A DNA stretch of 64,000 bases, taken from contig NC_089854.1 of NCBI RefSeq assembly GCF_036373705.1, positions 21,825,839 through 21,889,838 on the forward strand. The letters run 5' to 3'. The translations under genes and the position numbers were made by a program. Below are positions 11,181 to 25,894 of the stretch, one piece after another. The stretch is from Amia ocellicauda. Its lineage: Eukaryota > Chordata > Actinopteri > Amiiformes > Amiidae. The notes below the pieces were generated by a model that worked only from the letters and a program-made list of their open reading frames with translations, had not been told where the DNA came from and did not search any database. The number at the start of each line of letters is the position of its first letter. The first letter of the stretch is position 1.

Positions 11181-14100
11181 ATGTTAAAATCATGATTTTG
11201 CTCTTCACTCTACTTCTCAAATGCTTTTTGGCTAATCTCACGGATATTATTCATGGAAATGATTGCCACGATAATCTCAGGTGGAGCCAGCAGTTCATTG
11301 CACAAATAAACCCCAGGCAGTCAGTACTTGATTTTGTCCTCATGTCCCCCCTGGTAATTCAGAGCTGCCTGGGTTCTGCGACACACGCAAACCCGCTTTG
11401 TTTTTCTGGAGATAAAAACCTCCATGGGCCACTTGCATTTATTGACAATCGACTCACCTCCACACTTCACAATCAAGTACCGGGCCGACTTGGTCTCAAA
11501 TTGAAGGAGAGGCGGGGGCTGTGGAATTAATTTGGCTGATTTTGGTCAGCCAAATGTGAATAGATTGACCTAAATGGATAGAGGGAGCTACGAGCCAATG
11601 GAAAGTGAAAAGCTTTTTGTAATTGAATATTAGCACAATATGTTTGTAAAGCTTCAATCCAGCTGTGACATCAATGTGCAAGGATTTTATTAATGTTATT
11701 AAACACTAATATCTTAAAGATACATGTGATTAAAGTCCAACTGGTATGTGTAATGTCTAACCAACTTGTCACTTCATCCACCAGCACATGGATAATACTG
11801 AATAAGCAAGAAACAGAGGATATTAAGGTTACACAACTCAGATTGTAAGCAGCTATGCATTCTGGGTAACATCCCAAGATTTGAAAATATGTCCTGCAAG
11901 GACCTTTGTCCTGCAGTGTGGCACCATAGATGTGACGCCCAACAGCTCTCAATTACACTGGCCCTGCCGGGGAACGCCAACTCCCGGGGGAAGAGGTTTC
12001 AGCCCGTCTGACAGTGAGTGACAAGTCTGAAAGTGTTCTCCGAGCAGGGAGAGATGGAGGGTGGGGAAAATGTTAAAAAGCACATCGGCTCTCCTGCCTT
12101 CAGGCTGTCAGGTTACAGACTTTTTGTCAATGAGTGGTTTGTGTGTCGGTAGGCCGGGGAGATGCGTTGAGATGAACGGTGCCCGTTGACAAATTACATT
12201 TATTCATTAGACAAAGCCTACACAGAAATATCAATTATACAAACTCTACAGGTGCCCGATTAAGCTGGCCCGCCACCAGCACCCCGGGAAGGCACTGCTT
12301 TCTTCTCTTGTCATGAGATTACGATTTAAATATCGAAATTCGAAATTTTAATTCATTCTCAGCCGGCCTGGGGGGGGGAGTTAATTACAGGTCTCATAAA
12401 ATTAATGTAAACAGACGCATATGCAGATTTGCTGTCAGTTACAAGCTTCAGCGACATCGTGGCAGCTATCTCTGAGGAGAGCAATAGTCGGGTGTCTTAC
12501 AGGCAGATTTTAAAGCGCGTCGAGATCTTTCCTTTCATAGATATACAACAAAAACGATGTACTATAAACCCTAAATGTAGCCCATCTTTTATTCCAACCA
12601 AAATTAATTCTAGTGCCTAACTTATTCCAAATATGACATGGGGAACAAATCTAGACCTTCTCTGCCTCCAACTCCACTCTGTTCAAGTAGTAGGGGCTCA
12701 CAGCTATGCAATGCAATTAAACACATTGAATCAAACTGTGGGATGGGAATAGTGAAAATCTGAGACATGTTGCCATGTTTTGTAGTTCAGGAACAATAAG
12801 GACACTGTGGCAAAGGCTAATGCAAGCAAAAGCACATTCAAATCACAGGGTTTGCATAATATTATAAACTCCGACCTGTCAGGGTAACTTCGGCCCAGCA
12901 ATGTGGCAAAGAGGTAAGAGATAAGTTCATGAAACTCTGCCTGCCATCATAGAGAACTTTGTCGTATCATCCACTCACCGCTTGTAAAAGGCAAGAGCTG
13001 CATTCCTCTTTAAATCTGAGGTAATTGCCTGCAATCTTGTTTGAGCGTTTCTAAAGAGGACAAACGGTCCTGGCTTTCCATTGCGGAAAATCTGGAAGGG
13101 TGCTCAGGGCTGGAGCTCTCTCCCCCCCGGAGTCTGATCTGATTAAAACAATGAGTCACCATAAAAGCAGACCCTGTTCACATCGAGTCGACTACAGCCA
13201 GAGAGAAAATGGACGGGAGAGAAGCTCAAAGTCATGAACCATCACCTCAAAAACATCTCTGGGATGATAGTGAAATTGTCATTCACCTTTGTAATAAAAG
13301 AACCACCACACAGTCATTTTTTATGGTCCAATCATACACCTCCACATTCTCCTACAGCGCAATGAGAAAGTAAGGAGGACAGGTTGCTCTTAATTGCTTT
13401 TGCACACCTAATAAGATTTGGTTTAGTACGGTCAGAAGCTGGGGATATGCCAGAACATCACAACAACTCTTCCAAACATGAGCTTTCAATCTTGGGGAGA
13501 ATCCAGTCACTACAAACAACAGATACACATCGAACAATTCGCCACAACCATAAAAGAAGAACGCCCACCGATACACACGGGCAAATGTTGCAAGACAATG
13601 GTTTTGTGTGCTGCTGCAAGAAGCGAACACATTCATTAGCACAGAAACATCCCGAGCATCTGGTCCAGCTGAAACTGTGAGCAATGCGTCGCCGGGTGCC
13701 AATTATTTATGTAGTCACTGCGAGGCCTCTTCATCCGTTAGTGACTCTGAATGTTATCGCATGTGACATTCACTGGTTGTTAATGCATAATACAGAGGGT
13801 TTACTGAATATTTATGAATGCCTTAATGGCATATTATAATACGCAGCCTTGGGCAAGTTGTATAACAATATCTGACATTAAGAATCACAAGAGCTGTGTG
13901 TTTGTGCGAGTGAAGAGCATCACAGTCTGTGTAGGAGTGTGATACACCGAGCACATCGCTGAGAGAGGGACGGCAACTGGAGGGTTGTGGGGGGACCCAA
14001 CTTCTTCTTAATGGAATGGGGAGAACAATGACTCATTCCAAAGCTCAGATTCAGTTCATATTCTTATTATTACTTGGATATTTGGCATCCATTGAACAGG

Positions 14101-14862
14101 GTTTGACATTGGATTTAAACAACACTGCTACCATTTATAAAAGGCTGAATGTCTATTGGGAAGCAATTTGTGGCAGAACAGTTAAAGCGGCTGCTAATCC
14201 AATCAGGAGTAAAATCTGCATGACAAAACAACTCACACAAATTGCAACCACTTTGTATTTGCTGATAAGCTGTAAGTGTATACTGTTATGCATATACAAG
14301 TCATATACTGCCCTGACTCATTTGTGAATCCTTTACTAGCTATGGAAAAATCTGTCCCTTAAATGTAAACTGTAAAAATATCCATTCCTGTAGAGGGGTT
14401 TGTGTACACCACTATGTGCTCTTGGGTGGTTTCTCGAGGTGCCATCTGTTTCAGGCGGCGTCGACCATATTGGTTTATAATCCCATGTGCTGCACCTTGG
14501 TCTGAAGTTGAGAATCCGTCACTGCCCACGATGCTCACATCGTGGCACATCTTTTAAAGACGCATTAAATATTCTGCCTTAATGGCTTTGGCATTTCAAA
14601 CAATTTAAGACCCTTTTCTGCAGAAGGAGGGGGCAATGGAGCGTGGCAGTGAACTAATTGAAGTCCGCTGACATTATTAGCAACTGCCATTCGAGTGATA
14701 GGATCTAATATAATAACTACAGAGAGAGGAGCTGTGGTGAATGCAGATGACATGCAATAGTGAATATAAATGTTTCTTTTAACAGGCTGGGCACATTCTC
14801 ACCTACCTGGAAACACAAAGCAGTTTGGAGACTACTTTATACATACACATATACACACACAC
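11181..14862. other. Gene-free stretch, no feature recognised
   Basis: No exon or repeat family could be assigned. The plus ORF at 14016-14327 begins with a hydrophobic run but has no domain, splice or regulatory support. Composition is unique-looking and not notably repetitive, which is compatible with regulatory DNA, but nothing in the sequence proves this. Confidence 0.5.
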
Positions 14863-14864
14863 TA

Positions 14865-16181
14865 ACGTTCAAAAGTTTGGGGTCACTTAGAAATTTCCTT
14901 GTTTTCCATGAAAATTTCCATGAAATTACTTTGAATAGGAAATATAGTAATTCACAAGGTTAGAAATAATTATTTTTTATTGAAATAATAATTGTGTCCT
15001 TCAAACAGAATCCTCCATTTGCAGCAATTTGTTGAGGTAATCTGAAGAGATTTCACCCCATGCTTCCTGAAGCATCTCCCACAAGTTAGATTGGCTTGAT
15101 GGACACTTCTTATGTACCATACGGTCAAGCTGCTCCTACAATAGGGTTGTACAATAGCTCAATAGGGTTGAACGCCATCCACAGGGTATGGCATGGCCTT
15201 GCAAAATGGAGTGATAGCCTTCCTTCTTCAAGATCCCTTTTACCCTGTACAAATCTCCCACTTTACCACCACCAAAGCACCCCCAGATCATCACATTGCC
15301 TCCACCATGCTTGACAGATGGCGTCAAGCACTCCTCCAGCATCTTTTAATTTGGTCTGTGTCTCATGAATGTCCTCAAACTCAGATTAATCTGTCTATAA
15401 CACTTTTTTCCAGTCTTCCTCTGTCCAGTGTCTGCGTTCTTTTGCCCATCTTAATCTTTTATTTTTATTGGCCAATCTGAGCTATGGCTCTTTCTTTGCA
15501 ACTCTGCCTAGAAGTCCAGCATCCCGGAGTCACCTCTTCACTGTTGACGTTGAGACTGATGTTTTGCAGTCACTATTTAATGAAGCTGCCAGTTGAGGAC
15601 CTGTGAGGCGTCTGTTTCTACAACTAGACACTCTAATGTATTTGTCCTCTTGCTCAGTTGTGCACCGGGGCCTCCCACTCCTCTTTCTGTTGTGGTTAGA
15701 GCCAGTTTGCGCTGTTCTGTGAAGGGAGTAGTACACAGTGTTGTACAGGATCTTCAGTTTCTTGGCAATTTCTCGCATGGAATAGCCTTCATTTCTCAGA
15801 ACAAGAATGGACTGACGAGTTTCAGAAGAAAGTTCTTTGTTTCTGGCCATTCTGAGCCTGTAATCGAACCCACAATTGCTGATGATCCAGATACTCAACT
15901 AGTCTAAAGAAGGCCAGTTTTATTGCTTCTTTAATCAGCACAACAGTTTTCAGCTGTGCTAACATCATTGCAAAAGGGTTTTCTAATGATCAATTAGCCT
16001 TTTAAAATGATAAATGTGGATTAGCAAACACAACATGCAACACAGGACTGATGGTTGCTGATAATGGGCCTCTGTACGCCTATGTAGATATTCCATTGAC
16101 AATAGTCATTTACAACATTAACAATGTCTACACTGTATTTCTGATCAATTTTATGTTAAGTGACCCCAAATTTTTGAACGG
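14865..16181 (-). mobile_element. Tc1-like transposon C with both inverted terminal repeats
   Basis: The left end starts ACGTTCAAAAGTTTGGGGTC after TA at 14863-14864. The right end reads TAAGTGACCCCAAATTTTTG then AACGG before TA at 16182-16183. The ends are inverted repeats flanked by TA, the classic Tc1 target duplication. The length of about 1.32 kb is normal for Tc1. The transposase is on minus and broken. Confidence 0.95.
15136..15850 (-). pseudogene. Tc1-like transposase of element C, broken
   Basis: The N-terminal DNA-binding region reads from MARNKELSSETRQSILVLRN (start at about 15848-15850) through YSMREIAKKLKILYNTVYYS to a stretch ending near 15530. The DDE core piece with SVKHGGGNVMIWGCF and GDLYRVKGIL lies in a different frame at 15136-15342. 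The region between and the C-terminal end are degraded by indels and stops. Confidence 0.9.
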
Positions 16182-16183
16182 TA

Positions 16184-19100
16184 GTATATATATAACATTT
16201 GCTCATATGAAATTTTAAGTACACAGTCACAAACCACTGTTTAGCAAATGCATCATCTTCCATGGTTTGTGTCATCTCAAATCTGGGGCACTAAAATGCA
16301 TAAGCTGTTTTTTTGTAAATGTCTTATTTTTTCCCCCAGATCTCAAATCAGGGACACAGAGAAAAAGCAAACAATATCCGTGTAGAGTTACAGAAGCATC
16401 CTGAACCAGAAAAATAAAAAGTATGACATTAAAAAATTAAAATAAATACCAAATAGTAATTTCACATGCAAACCCACATTTAGTCTCTATAAATCGTAAA
16501 ATAACTGATACCTTCGGAGCAAGAGGGACGGCATTAGATAAAGAGAGGACAGTATAGCTTTTAGGACACAGTTGCCAGCCTATGGTTTACATTTAGATGT
16601 ATGGGGAGCTGTATGCAGCCGGGACGAGGTTTCTAGCACAGCGAGGTTGATTGTGAGGGGGGGGAGGAGATGATTTAAAATGCACAGGTGCTGCAGACTG
16701 CGGTGGAAACAGGGCGACTGGAATAAATAAGCCAGCCTCGCATTACAGCCTTGACCGCAATAAAAGCAGAAATTTTCCAGCATCCAATTTGGGATGCTTA
16801 TGTACGGTTTATATTCACACTGTACACAGAACAGCGGCATCAACAAGAAGTGGTGGCCTCAGCAATTGAATATGTATAGTTTGGGTGATGCAGCGAGTGC
16901 CACTGCAACTGCACGGCTGGGGGGCGGCATGGTAATTGAAAAAGACAAGGCTGAGAGAATGAGCATTCACTCCAGCATGCCTCGACATGGGGGGGGACGA
17001 CAGATTACAAGTCGTAACGGTTTGTTTTTGGAGCTCAGTGGTGATGCACCTTTGCTAAAACAGTGTCCAGATTGGCGAGATGAGCTCTGTGTCTGGGAGC
17101 TCGCTGTGACTGACTGCCAACATTGATTGCGGATTAAATAGAAGCATTATCTTGGTGGTGGGCGGGGGGGGGGTAATCATTGATGCCACGACTAATGCCA
17201 ACCGTAGCCCAGTGGAGGTCTGCCAAGGTCAACTACGCCCTTGACGTTGAGGAGTTCTAGGAAAATGTGCTGGAAAAGCTAATGTGCTGAAAAGGATAAG
17301 GATAAAGCACTGGGGCAGCCAGGCCATACAAACTCTTTCACACGTCACTCACTCCGTGTGTGGATATGGGATACAGGAGTGAGCAAGGTATTCAGAGAGA
17401 GAAAACAGAATCTGGGCATTTCCAAATATATACACACACATACAAACAGTGTTTACAGGAAAAGATATACTCTATAGATGCCTTCAATTGATTCCCCAAG
17501 CTCCTCTGCCCAGACTCTTCAACCCAATGCCCCGTCAGCTCCGTCACACACTGGGTCTTGCGGGCCGATGCCCAGCGTGTGCGACTCGGCCCCACATTGG
17601 TCTCTGCATCGCTTCACACATTTATGAGGCTGCGGCTGCTTTGCTGTCAATACTTCTGCAGCGAGAGCCAGTGTAATCTTCTGCTGCCTTTCTGTGGCAT
17701 CCAGCTGTTATAATGGTTTGGATGCTGACAATCAGAAAGAGAAACAGTTTCTATTGTCATTCGCCGCCCCCCCACGGTGCCATCCTCGCAGCTCGCTCAT
17801 TTATAACAGCGGGAGCCCCACTTTTTTTTCCCTTTAACTCAAGTCCGAATCCAGGTTCTTTCATTTTTATTTTTCGGTGTCGTTTGTGTCTTTTAAACCC
17901 CCACTCATGAAATAATTATATAAATACACTTTGCCACAGTGGGAAATGGGTATAAAATAGTGAATTATAGGTTACACTCGACATTTGGTTACAGAAATTA
18001 AAATACTGGTACAACGGAAAAACAATTTGAAATAAATAAATTTAAAAAAAAATGTGATTTTAAATCCTGGGGGGGAATAAAAAAGCTGCTACAATTGTTG
18101 GAATCCTATCTTCATGTTTAAGTTCAATCTATGGAACGGTGATTGATCCAGACTTTACAATCATATTATACAGGAGGGAGAATGTGGATTCTTCGCTCTC
18201 TTGCTGAAGGATTGATCACATTGCGTCCATTAATATCACTGTACTCAACAAGTCTCTCTCATACCTCTCCCCCTGTCTCTCTGGCAATGAAAGCTGCTTG
18301 CTGTACAACGAGGAAGGTTGTCGGATGTCTCAGGGCATGATTACTCCAGCACAGAGCCTGGACTTTTATGATTGACATTGCTGATCGTTTAGGGTGTTGT
18401 CCTAGGGGGCATATGCACGTATAACTCAGTGACATTGGGCCCAGAATGAGCTGGGCCCTCCCCTCTCGCAGACTCTCGCTTCGAAGGCCACAGAGACAGA
18501 AATACAGGAAAACGAGGCGCAAAATCCTTCTTCGTGTAAACCCTACTGACCAAGAGCATGAAAAACTGGGATGGCGGGATTGCAGATTTAGGACCAGTCA
18601 AAGACACCCTTATCTAGGAAGAATAAAGGAAACTCCGATGTTAAAAAGGATGATTTCTCACCTCTGGCCTTTTAAAACTGGCTTATTTCTTTCACGTAGA
18701 CAGAGAGCCATCTTTAGGTGTTGTGAACACAAGCATTGAGCACAAGCAACCAAACTAAAGTAACTAAGTCTTATTTGACTTTTTCAAGGCTAAAGATCTT
18801 CTAGTGAAAAGTAATGCTTTCTATGGCTGAGCAGTCACTCAGGTCAAGTCAAGTCCCTTAAGATGTTCCTCCATCTACAGTGCTCCAGTGCACCGCAAAA
18901 TGACGAGTGCACAAAGATAACATCAAGGGTCTGTACCGGGGAAGAACTGTCAGGCCAATGCAGAGCTTACATACTAAACAGCCTTCTGGAACTGAAACGT
19001 CCCCCGGTCACAGACTCGGAGGTTCTCCCTGGTTCAGGTTGGCTCGGGCCGGGAGAGGCACACGGGTCAGGGCAGGACGCTCCCGTTCACCGCTCCTCCA

Positions 19101-19946
19101 CAGCCTCACAACCTGCTTCTCGTTTCCAAGGCAACCGGTTTCTTCCAGGCACCGGTGCCACCGCGCTTCAGCTTCAGCGAGCGGCGCTGTGTGCGAGGGC
19201 AGGCCTCTTCTCAGACAGGAGACAAATCAGCGACGGCAGCAGCACAATGAATAGTTAATTAAACTGAAACTGCTCGTGGGGAGAGGCTAAATACTCTCTA
19301 CGAGCTGAAAGTTGTATAATGTTCATTTTCATTGCATTCAGTTTATTATAGTTGGAGCCGATTCAAAGCACTTGGCCACACTACAATGCAGCGCAGTTTA
19401 CCAGTTAACTGGGAGGCATATTTTTCTTGGACTCTCTAGATGTCTTCAACTGGGTCTGCCCTAATGAACCCAACAATCAAATCATGATTAAGAATTACAT
19501 TCCTACATTTTTGAAAGATTCTCTGCAGTCCACAGACTAAAACCTGCAGTGGGTTCAATTTACACTACAAGGAAGGGAGAACGTTAACTAAGTATTGATG
19601 TTACAGTCGATGAATGTGTGGCACTGGCAGCAAGAGGAAACCACCAGTAACCACGTCTACGCCACTCTCCATCTACTTTAAAGTGAGGGGGGGGGGACGG
19701 GGGGGACTCTCTAAACCCCTCTCCCCATGCAGGTCTGGGGGAAAATCCCAGATACACACAGCCGAACACCATAAGGTTATTATACACAGTCAAGAAAATC
19801 AAGAAGGATGGGGCACGAAATCCACTTCGTTACAGGTTTTAAACCCCCCCCCCTGCCTTTAATATTTGGGCAATGTACACATAAAAAAAAACAATGGAAA
19901 GGAAGAACTATAGGTCCACCCAAACTCTACTAAAACCTAAATTAAT
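16184..19946. other. Gene-free stretch, no feature recognised
   Basis: No recognisable exon, RNA gene or transposon. Contains short homopolymers (a G run near 17165 and another near 19687) and scattered ORFs without domains. Confidence 0.45.
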
Positions 19947-19969
19947 AAAAAAAAAAAAAAAAAAAAAAA
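19947..19969. repeat. Poly(A) tract of 23 bases
   Basis: Homopolymer preceded by ATTAAT. No processed pseudogene or SINE body could be identified upstream of it. Confidence 0.9.
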
Positions 19970-20208
19970 TCTAAACCACATGGGAGGTTCCTTATAAAAA
20001 CAAGGGTCTAATATACCAAGTCCAGTGAAAGAAAATGTATACTGTCCGATCTCCCGCACTCGAGCCCACAAAAGTCCTCGGGTTCCGCAGTCCGTGTCCC
20101 AGAAAGTCCCTCCCGGGCCGGTGGAGTGGGTCCCTGCCGTGATTTAGATACGAACGGTGGCACCAAGACCCTCAAGAAAAAAGAAACGGATGCTCAGCAG
20201 AACAGACG

Positions 20209-20209
<1 letters not shown>

Positions 20210-20293
<84 letters not shown>
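20210..20293 (+). repeat. Pure (CAG)28 trinucleotide repeat
   Basis: 84 bases without interruption. In one plus frame it would encode 28 Gln inside about 98 stop-free codons (20013-20305) that lack a Met. In another frame an ATG at 20157 leads into a Ser run. Neither flank is recognisable, so I leave it as a repeat rather than a coding feature. Confidence 0.97.
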
Positions 20294-20294
<1 letters not shown>

Positions 20295-20305
20295 CCCCAA
20301 AATAA

Positions 20306-23300
20306 TGATTGTCCTGTAGTTAAGAGTTTCTATTGCAGGTGAGCAGGACAAGACTCTGACCCAGCAGAAGCCACTCAGTGTGTTCTGAATCAGCCGGTCA
20401 CAGCCGGCTTGCTCTATCTCTGGCCTCTCTTTCCAAATGCAGACTGGCTGCCTTTAAAACCAAGTTCATGGTGTGGAGCAGGGAGGTGATTGGTTGAAGA
20501 GTGTTGGGCTGATTGCTCAGGAGGGGATCGTCCAATGAGGAGAGGTGGGCTGGAATGTGCGAATGCCAGTGTGGAATGTGCACAGTGAATGCAAACGTGC
20601 TCAATGAAAGTAAAAGAAAGTAAAATACAAGGAATAAAGATACAATCATAGTGAAAACAACTAATAAGTGAGGAAAAAGTAAGAAAATAATAAACCAAAC
20701 CAATAATTTGAATAATCAATATAAAAGAAACCCCCCACACACACACACACCTCATATTACACACACCCACACTGCCCCGCACCCCCTGCAACAAATGTTT
20801 ATGAAAGTTTGTCTTCCAGGGCGCCTGAACAACATCTTCTTCTGTAATAATCCGGGTCTTTCTTAATGCATAAAAAAAAATGGCATGTGAAAATCGATTT
20901 TGAGTGACGCTAATGAACTGGATTATACCAGAAATGCTCTTCAAAGCCTGAACCATTAAAGTCATGAAGCACTTTGTGAGATGGTTAGGAAGCTACTGGA
21001 AATGGCTTTTGGTTTGCTAGGGACAAGCAATAAACATCTCTGCAAACGTTGAGAGCGTTGGCATGCGCTCGCTACTGCAGACCGCCTGGTGTCACCGAAT
21101 GCAGGGCAGTGGTCCTCCTTCGCAGGGAGAAACTGAAGACTTACATCACAGGGTAAGTCATGAGAGATGTTTATGGGGCTTTAATGCTGACAGGGATATC
21201 AAGGGACTATAACTTTCATTAAAATGTACAGTTATATATTGCTAGGGATGTGACACTAATGCACTTTATTTATTTAGTGAGTTTATAAAGAAAATCCCTT
21301 CAGACGGTTCACCCAGGATTGGGTCTAGGCTGCGTTGCTGACTCCCTCCAATCCTCAAGGTTATAGAAAAGTAAAAATAGAAAAACCGTGTAGGATAATT
21401 ACCACCATCCACAGAAAACAAGCGAGGCTGGCACAACACGATGCCGAACGCTGCGTGCGACAGCAGTGGGTCTCCTGTGGGCTCCTTGGAGAAACGGTTA
21501 CCATTTTAAAATAGCCTCCTTTTTATTTTTAAACTGTCTGGAAGAGAGGCAATGTGGAAACAGACTTTACAGCACCAAAGTCAATCCTACTGGCTATTAG
21601 GGGCTGTTGTTTCAGTGCTCACAATCAATGGGAATAGCAATTGCCAGCAACAACAAAATATGACTGGGTGGGGTAAGCTGGGAAAAGCAATGTTTTAAAT
21701 GTAAAAAATAAAATTAAAACTTGCCAAGTGAACTGATCTTTCATTTAAAAATATTAAAATGTTTCCAGGCCTGTTGTCTGCTGACAGAAGTTTATTTCTT
21801 TTTGTCCTGAAGAGCGTAGCTTGATGACAAATACTGCCATATCAGTTACCTCTGGATGACACGGCTTTAATTATTCAACCGAATGATGATTAAAAAAAAA
21901 ACCTGGTTGGATAAGTTGAATAAGGATTAAGGATTTTCCACTTTCAAAAAATGCTGCAATTCAAACTTATGTCTTGCTGGCATTACCGTGAACTGCTTGC
22001 TAAATTAAGTGGGCCGCATTTCAGACTCACACTAAGTGTGGCTAAATCCAAACTTCCTCCTCGACCTCAGCTTCTTAAAACATCCTTAATACCTTAATTT
22101 AGAGGGGGTGAGCGGTGATTGTGTCTTGCTGTAGTTACAGGAAGGGCAGTTCACAGGAAGGGGATCACATTGGGTAGTGCTGAACGCTGAACAGCTAGAA
22201 TTAATTTCAATCTTTAGATGTCATCTTCCCAGCGACAGAAACATCATGGAGAATTATTAAGCAGCCGCGTCTCTAGTGTGAGTCTTGATCAATCCCCCTG
22301 AGGTCAAGGCCAATTAATTTTTAATTATACTGCATACGGTAACTTGACTCGACTTCTCAATGAAACATTGATATTCTACTTTATAAAAAAAAAAGAGCTC
22401 CCCAGCGAAAAGACTGGAATTTGAAAATAAGTGACAGTCGTTGCAGAGTCTTCACTTAAAACTACATCCTATAGCTATTTCGCTTTGTTTTATTTTCAGA
22501 TTGAGCGACAGAATATCCCCACACAGCAACGCCACTTCACACAACATTATGTTTCAGGACGAAAGACAAATAACATAACAACGCAAAAACTGCAAGCATA
22601 ACTACTGTCCTGTTCATCCACCGAGTGTTAACAGTCCACATCTAACAAAAAGAAAAAATAGGCCTGGTTTCTCTTCCAACCATCAAATTAACTTATTTCT
22701 CTCGGCTTGAGGTTAAAGAATAAGAGTTATATATCTCTCTGGACTGGAGGGGTATGTTTTGCTGTGTGCCTTAGTTTCCTGACAAACGGGGTAAATCTGG
22801 GCCAGAAATAAGTGTTTACAGCCAGCAGCGATGGGAGATCAAGCTACATAAACTAGTAAACTGATTTAAAGTGTTATTGTGTCTGTTTCTCACAGATAAG
22901 CACTGCCCAAATATAATGTAAATTGCCATTGGACAAACAGGTTTTACCCTTTAACATAGCAAACAGTTTGACATATTTTAAAAGAATAAATGTTGACAGA
23001 ATACAAATGACCTTATCTTAATGCATTTTAGCAAGATTATATATAAATAAAGGTAATAATTTGTTTTATTCATAACTATCAAACCACATCATGTAGGAAA
23101 TTCAGAGTTTTTGGTATCATTGGGGTTTCATTTGGGAGGCCAAAACAGCATCTTGTTTATACCCAGGACAGTTTGGACTTCTTCCACTTTGTCTGTGATT
23201 TAATTAATCTGCTGCCATGGCTGTGAGCCCAGCAGAACGATATCGAGAGAAAATCTGATTTAAAAAGATAGAGAACAAACCTGATATCAGCAAAGTATTA

Positions 23301-25894
23301 TTTCTCCTGCCTGGTGTGTTTTGAGAGACCTGGCAGAGGACTTGCATTTTTTAATGAAAGTAGACTGGCAAAGAAACAACAGGCAACGTAAGATACAAAG
23401 AGAAATGTTCCCTCGTATCGGGAGGGAAGGTAACCGACTGAATTCTGTGAGGAGGAGCATTGTTCGTCTTTTGTTTAGTTGAGTGTCCCTGGGGGATGAA
23501 ATGAACAATGCACGACATGCTGCAGACGGGTCTGTATCCACAACTTCAAACCTGCACGAGAGGCAGGGACTGTGCACTTTGAAACGGATGCAGTTTTTTG
23601 TTTCTTCTTTCACTTTGTTTCTGAACAGTTGCAGGGAATCCAAATGCACTGTGTTTGTAGTCGGGCTTCCACGAACGAGTCATTAATGTGGACCACAGCC
23701 TCTGGGAGGAAGGTCTGTGAGGGATGCAGAAATGTCACCCTGCCATATAATGAAACACTCCTGATAAAGCAGTGCCCCACGGTGCTCCAACACCACTGTA
23801 TGAAAGTACAGGCCTCTTTCAGGAGGAGCACAGTGGACAAGGCCAAACTATCAGACACAGGTGTGTTTTTGTTTGGGGAATAACAGCTCGGCCCCTTGGC
23901 TGCTGCAGGTATGTAGGTGGATGGATGGATTCTGGGAAAGGGAGGTTCTTACCCGTAATTAAGCTTCGGTGGGCCTGAGGCCAAGGATAAAAGGAGGGTT
24001 GTCATCTCTCCCGAACTTTCGTTTGTTTAAACACCTTTGAAAAACGCCACACGTCGCTGCATGCTTGCAAATAATTTTCCAGTGATTGTGCCTCTCTTTC
24101 AGCACACCCTGCCCAATTTGAGTTTAAAGTTTAAAGCTCAATGCACTTGCTGGAGAGCAAACCAGCTTGCATTTGCAATGGGAAAGGGTGAGTTGTCAAG
24201 GCTTGCCCGCCTGTTTCAGAGAGTCCAAGACCTTTTCTTTATGGGGGTTTCCCTAGAAGGATGCACTCGATTTAAACCAGTTACCTCAAAAGGGAGAGTG
24301 GGTTAAAAACTTTACAGGATGTGTGTGCTGGAGAAAAACATGACATGTGTGTTTAATAACAGTTATAGCAACCCATTATGATCTACAAATGTACCATTTA
24401 TCCTTGAGACTGAAGAAAAGTCAATTGCTGTTATGTTCAGTGTATTAAGCATATTTTCTCTTGGGGGGGAAATGAGGATTGTGAAGCAGGTTGGATGGCA
24501 GATATTTGGGATTTGCCAAGTGCAGGATTTACATCAGATAAAGAAATGACAGATCAAGGTGTTCGTTCATCCCTGCAGTTCTTGCGATCAACCGAAGCGT
24601 GCCAAGTGCAGGATACATGAAGGGTACTTCATCATGAAGGGACCGAGAAATCCAGCTTTCGTAACTGGCCGGGTGGGGGTCTGGGGTAAAGTGGCATCAC
24701 TTTGCCTTTTCTAAGTGTGTCAGAGGGGGTGGAGACATGTTGTGGCCTGACTCAGTTTTTCTGTTTTCACAGGGAGTGAGGTTTAGCTATCTGAAAAATT
24801 TAATAAAAACAACACCACCTGAGCATTGATATTCCACCCTTTCAACACATCAATCGGATGTAAAAAGCACAGGAAAATCCCCGGGGGAGAGATTTGGGTC
24901 TTCTATCTAATACCAGGCTTTCAGTATTTCAATTCAGACCTTATAAATATGTACATTCAAACATTTCCTTAAAAGCCCCCTTTGAACAGCCGTACGATTG
25001 GTCTAGTCCACCACACCATGGATCAGAAATCTGTCATTTACTCTCAACGCGATGTCTTGAGGAAATTTTCGCTCTTCAAACCCTCATATTTCAAATACAT
25101 GCCTATCCAAACACGTCCTCACTGGATCTATTTAAAGCCCTCGCCATTACGGGCCCGCAGAGCATTGCGTTCATTGTCTGAAGCCAAGCGGGAGGGAGAG
25201 GTTAACTGGGGAATCAGGCGCCTTGCTAATCTGGAGCTCCAGCCCATTAGTCATAATGGTTTTAGCTAGCATGAATATTTTATTCAATTAAAACATCCGA
25301 GACTGAAGGAAGGGCATCCATTACTTAGAGGCTTTGATGATCTGACATCTGATGGCAGTGGCGGCTGTCATGCTCTCTCAGGCACCGCGGGGAAAAGGTG
25401 GGACTGACACCCTGGGAGGGACGCCATGGATGTTTTTCCATAGTGGTTAAAAGTCACGACAGCAGAGGTACTGCTTTGGATCTTTACATTTGGCTTTGTT
25501 GTGTTGATATTTTGTAGTCAAACATACAACAAACGTATTTAAGACCATAACCACCTCAGATAAGTCAAGACAGTCCCTCTGCTGTGATGACTTATTTACA
25601 CAGCGTGTAATCACAGTCAATGAAGTCGTTCCTTGGACTTCTGGAAGTCACTTCTCTTATCTATTTAGCACAGGCCTGAGACGAACTGTGAAAAGGATGT
25701 GAAGAGGACCACAGCTTAGGAAGTAAAGTAATGATGTCAAGGCCTTTTTCAGTGCCATACACTTGAGCTGATGTTAAATACTACCCTTCACACAGCCAGC
25801 TGTCCTGTTAGTTACAGAGAGGTTGCACAGCCTTTCCCCCCTCTCAGAAGAATTGCTTTTTCTTTTTCAGTTTTATTTATGTATTTGTAATTCA
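20306..25894. other. Gene-free stretch, no feature recognised
   Basis: No exons, RNA genes or repeat families recognised. Several AT-rich segments with homeodomain-like TAATTA cores occur (for example near 22310-22335). These are common by chance and are only suggestive. Confidence 0.45.

Noticed and set aside
14016..14327. 103-codon ORF beginning with a signal-peptide-like hydrophobic run
   Set aside because: The rest has no domain or cysteine pattern, no donor or acceptor context was convincing, and it ends in low-complexity hydrophobic sequence. Probably chance.
20157..20342. ORF with an ATG leading into a 28-residue Ser run
   Set aside because: The Ser run is just the CAG repeat read in another frame; the flanks have no family match, so coding status cannot be supported.
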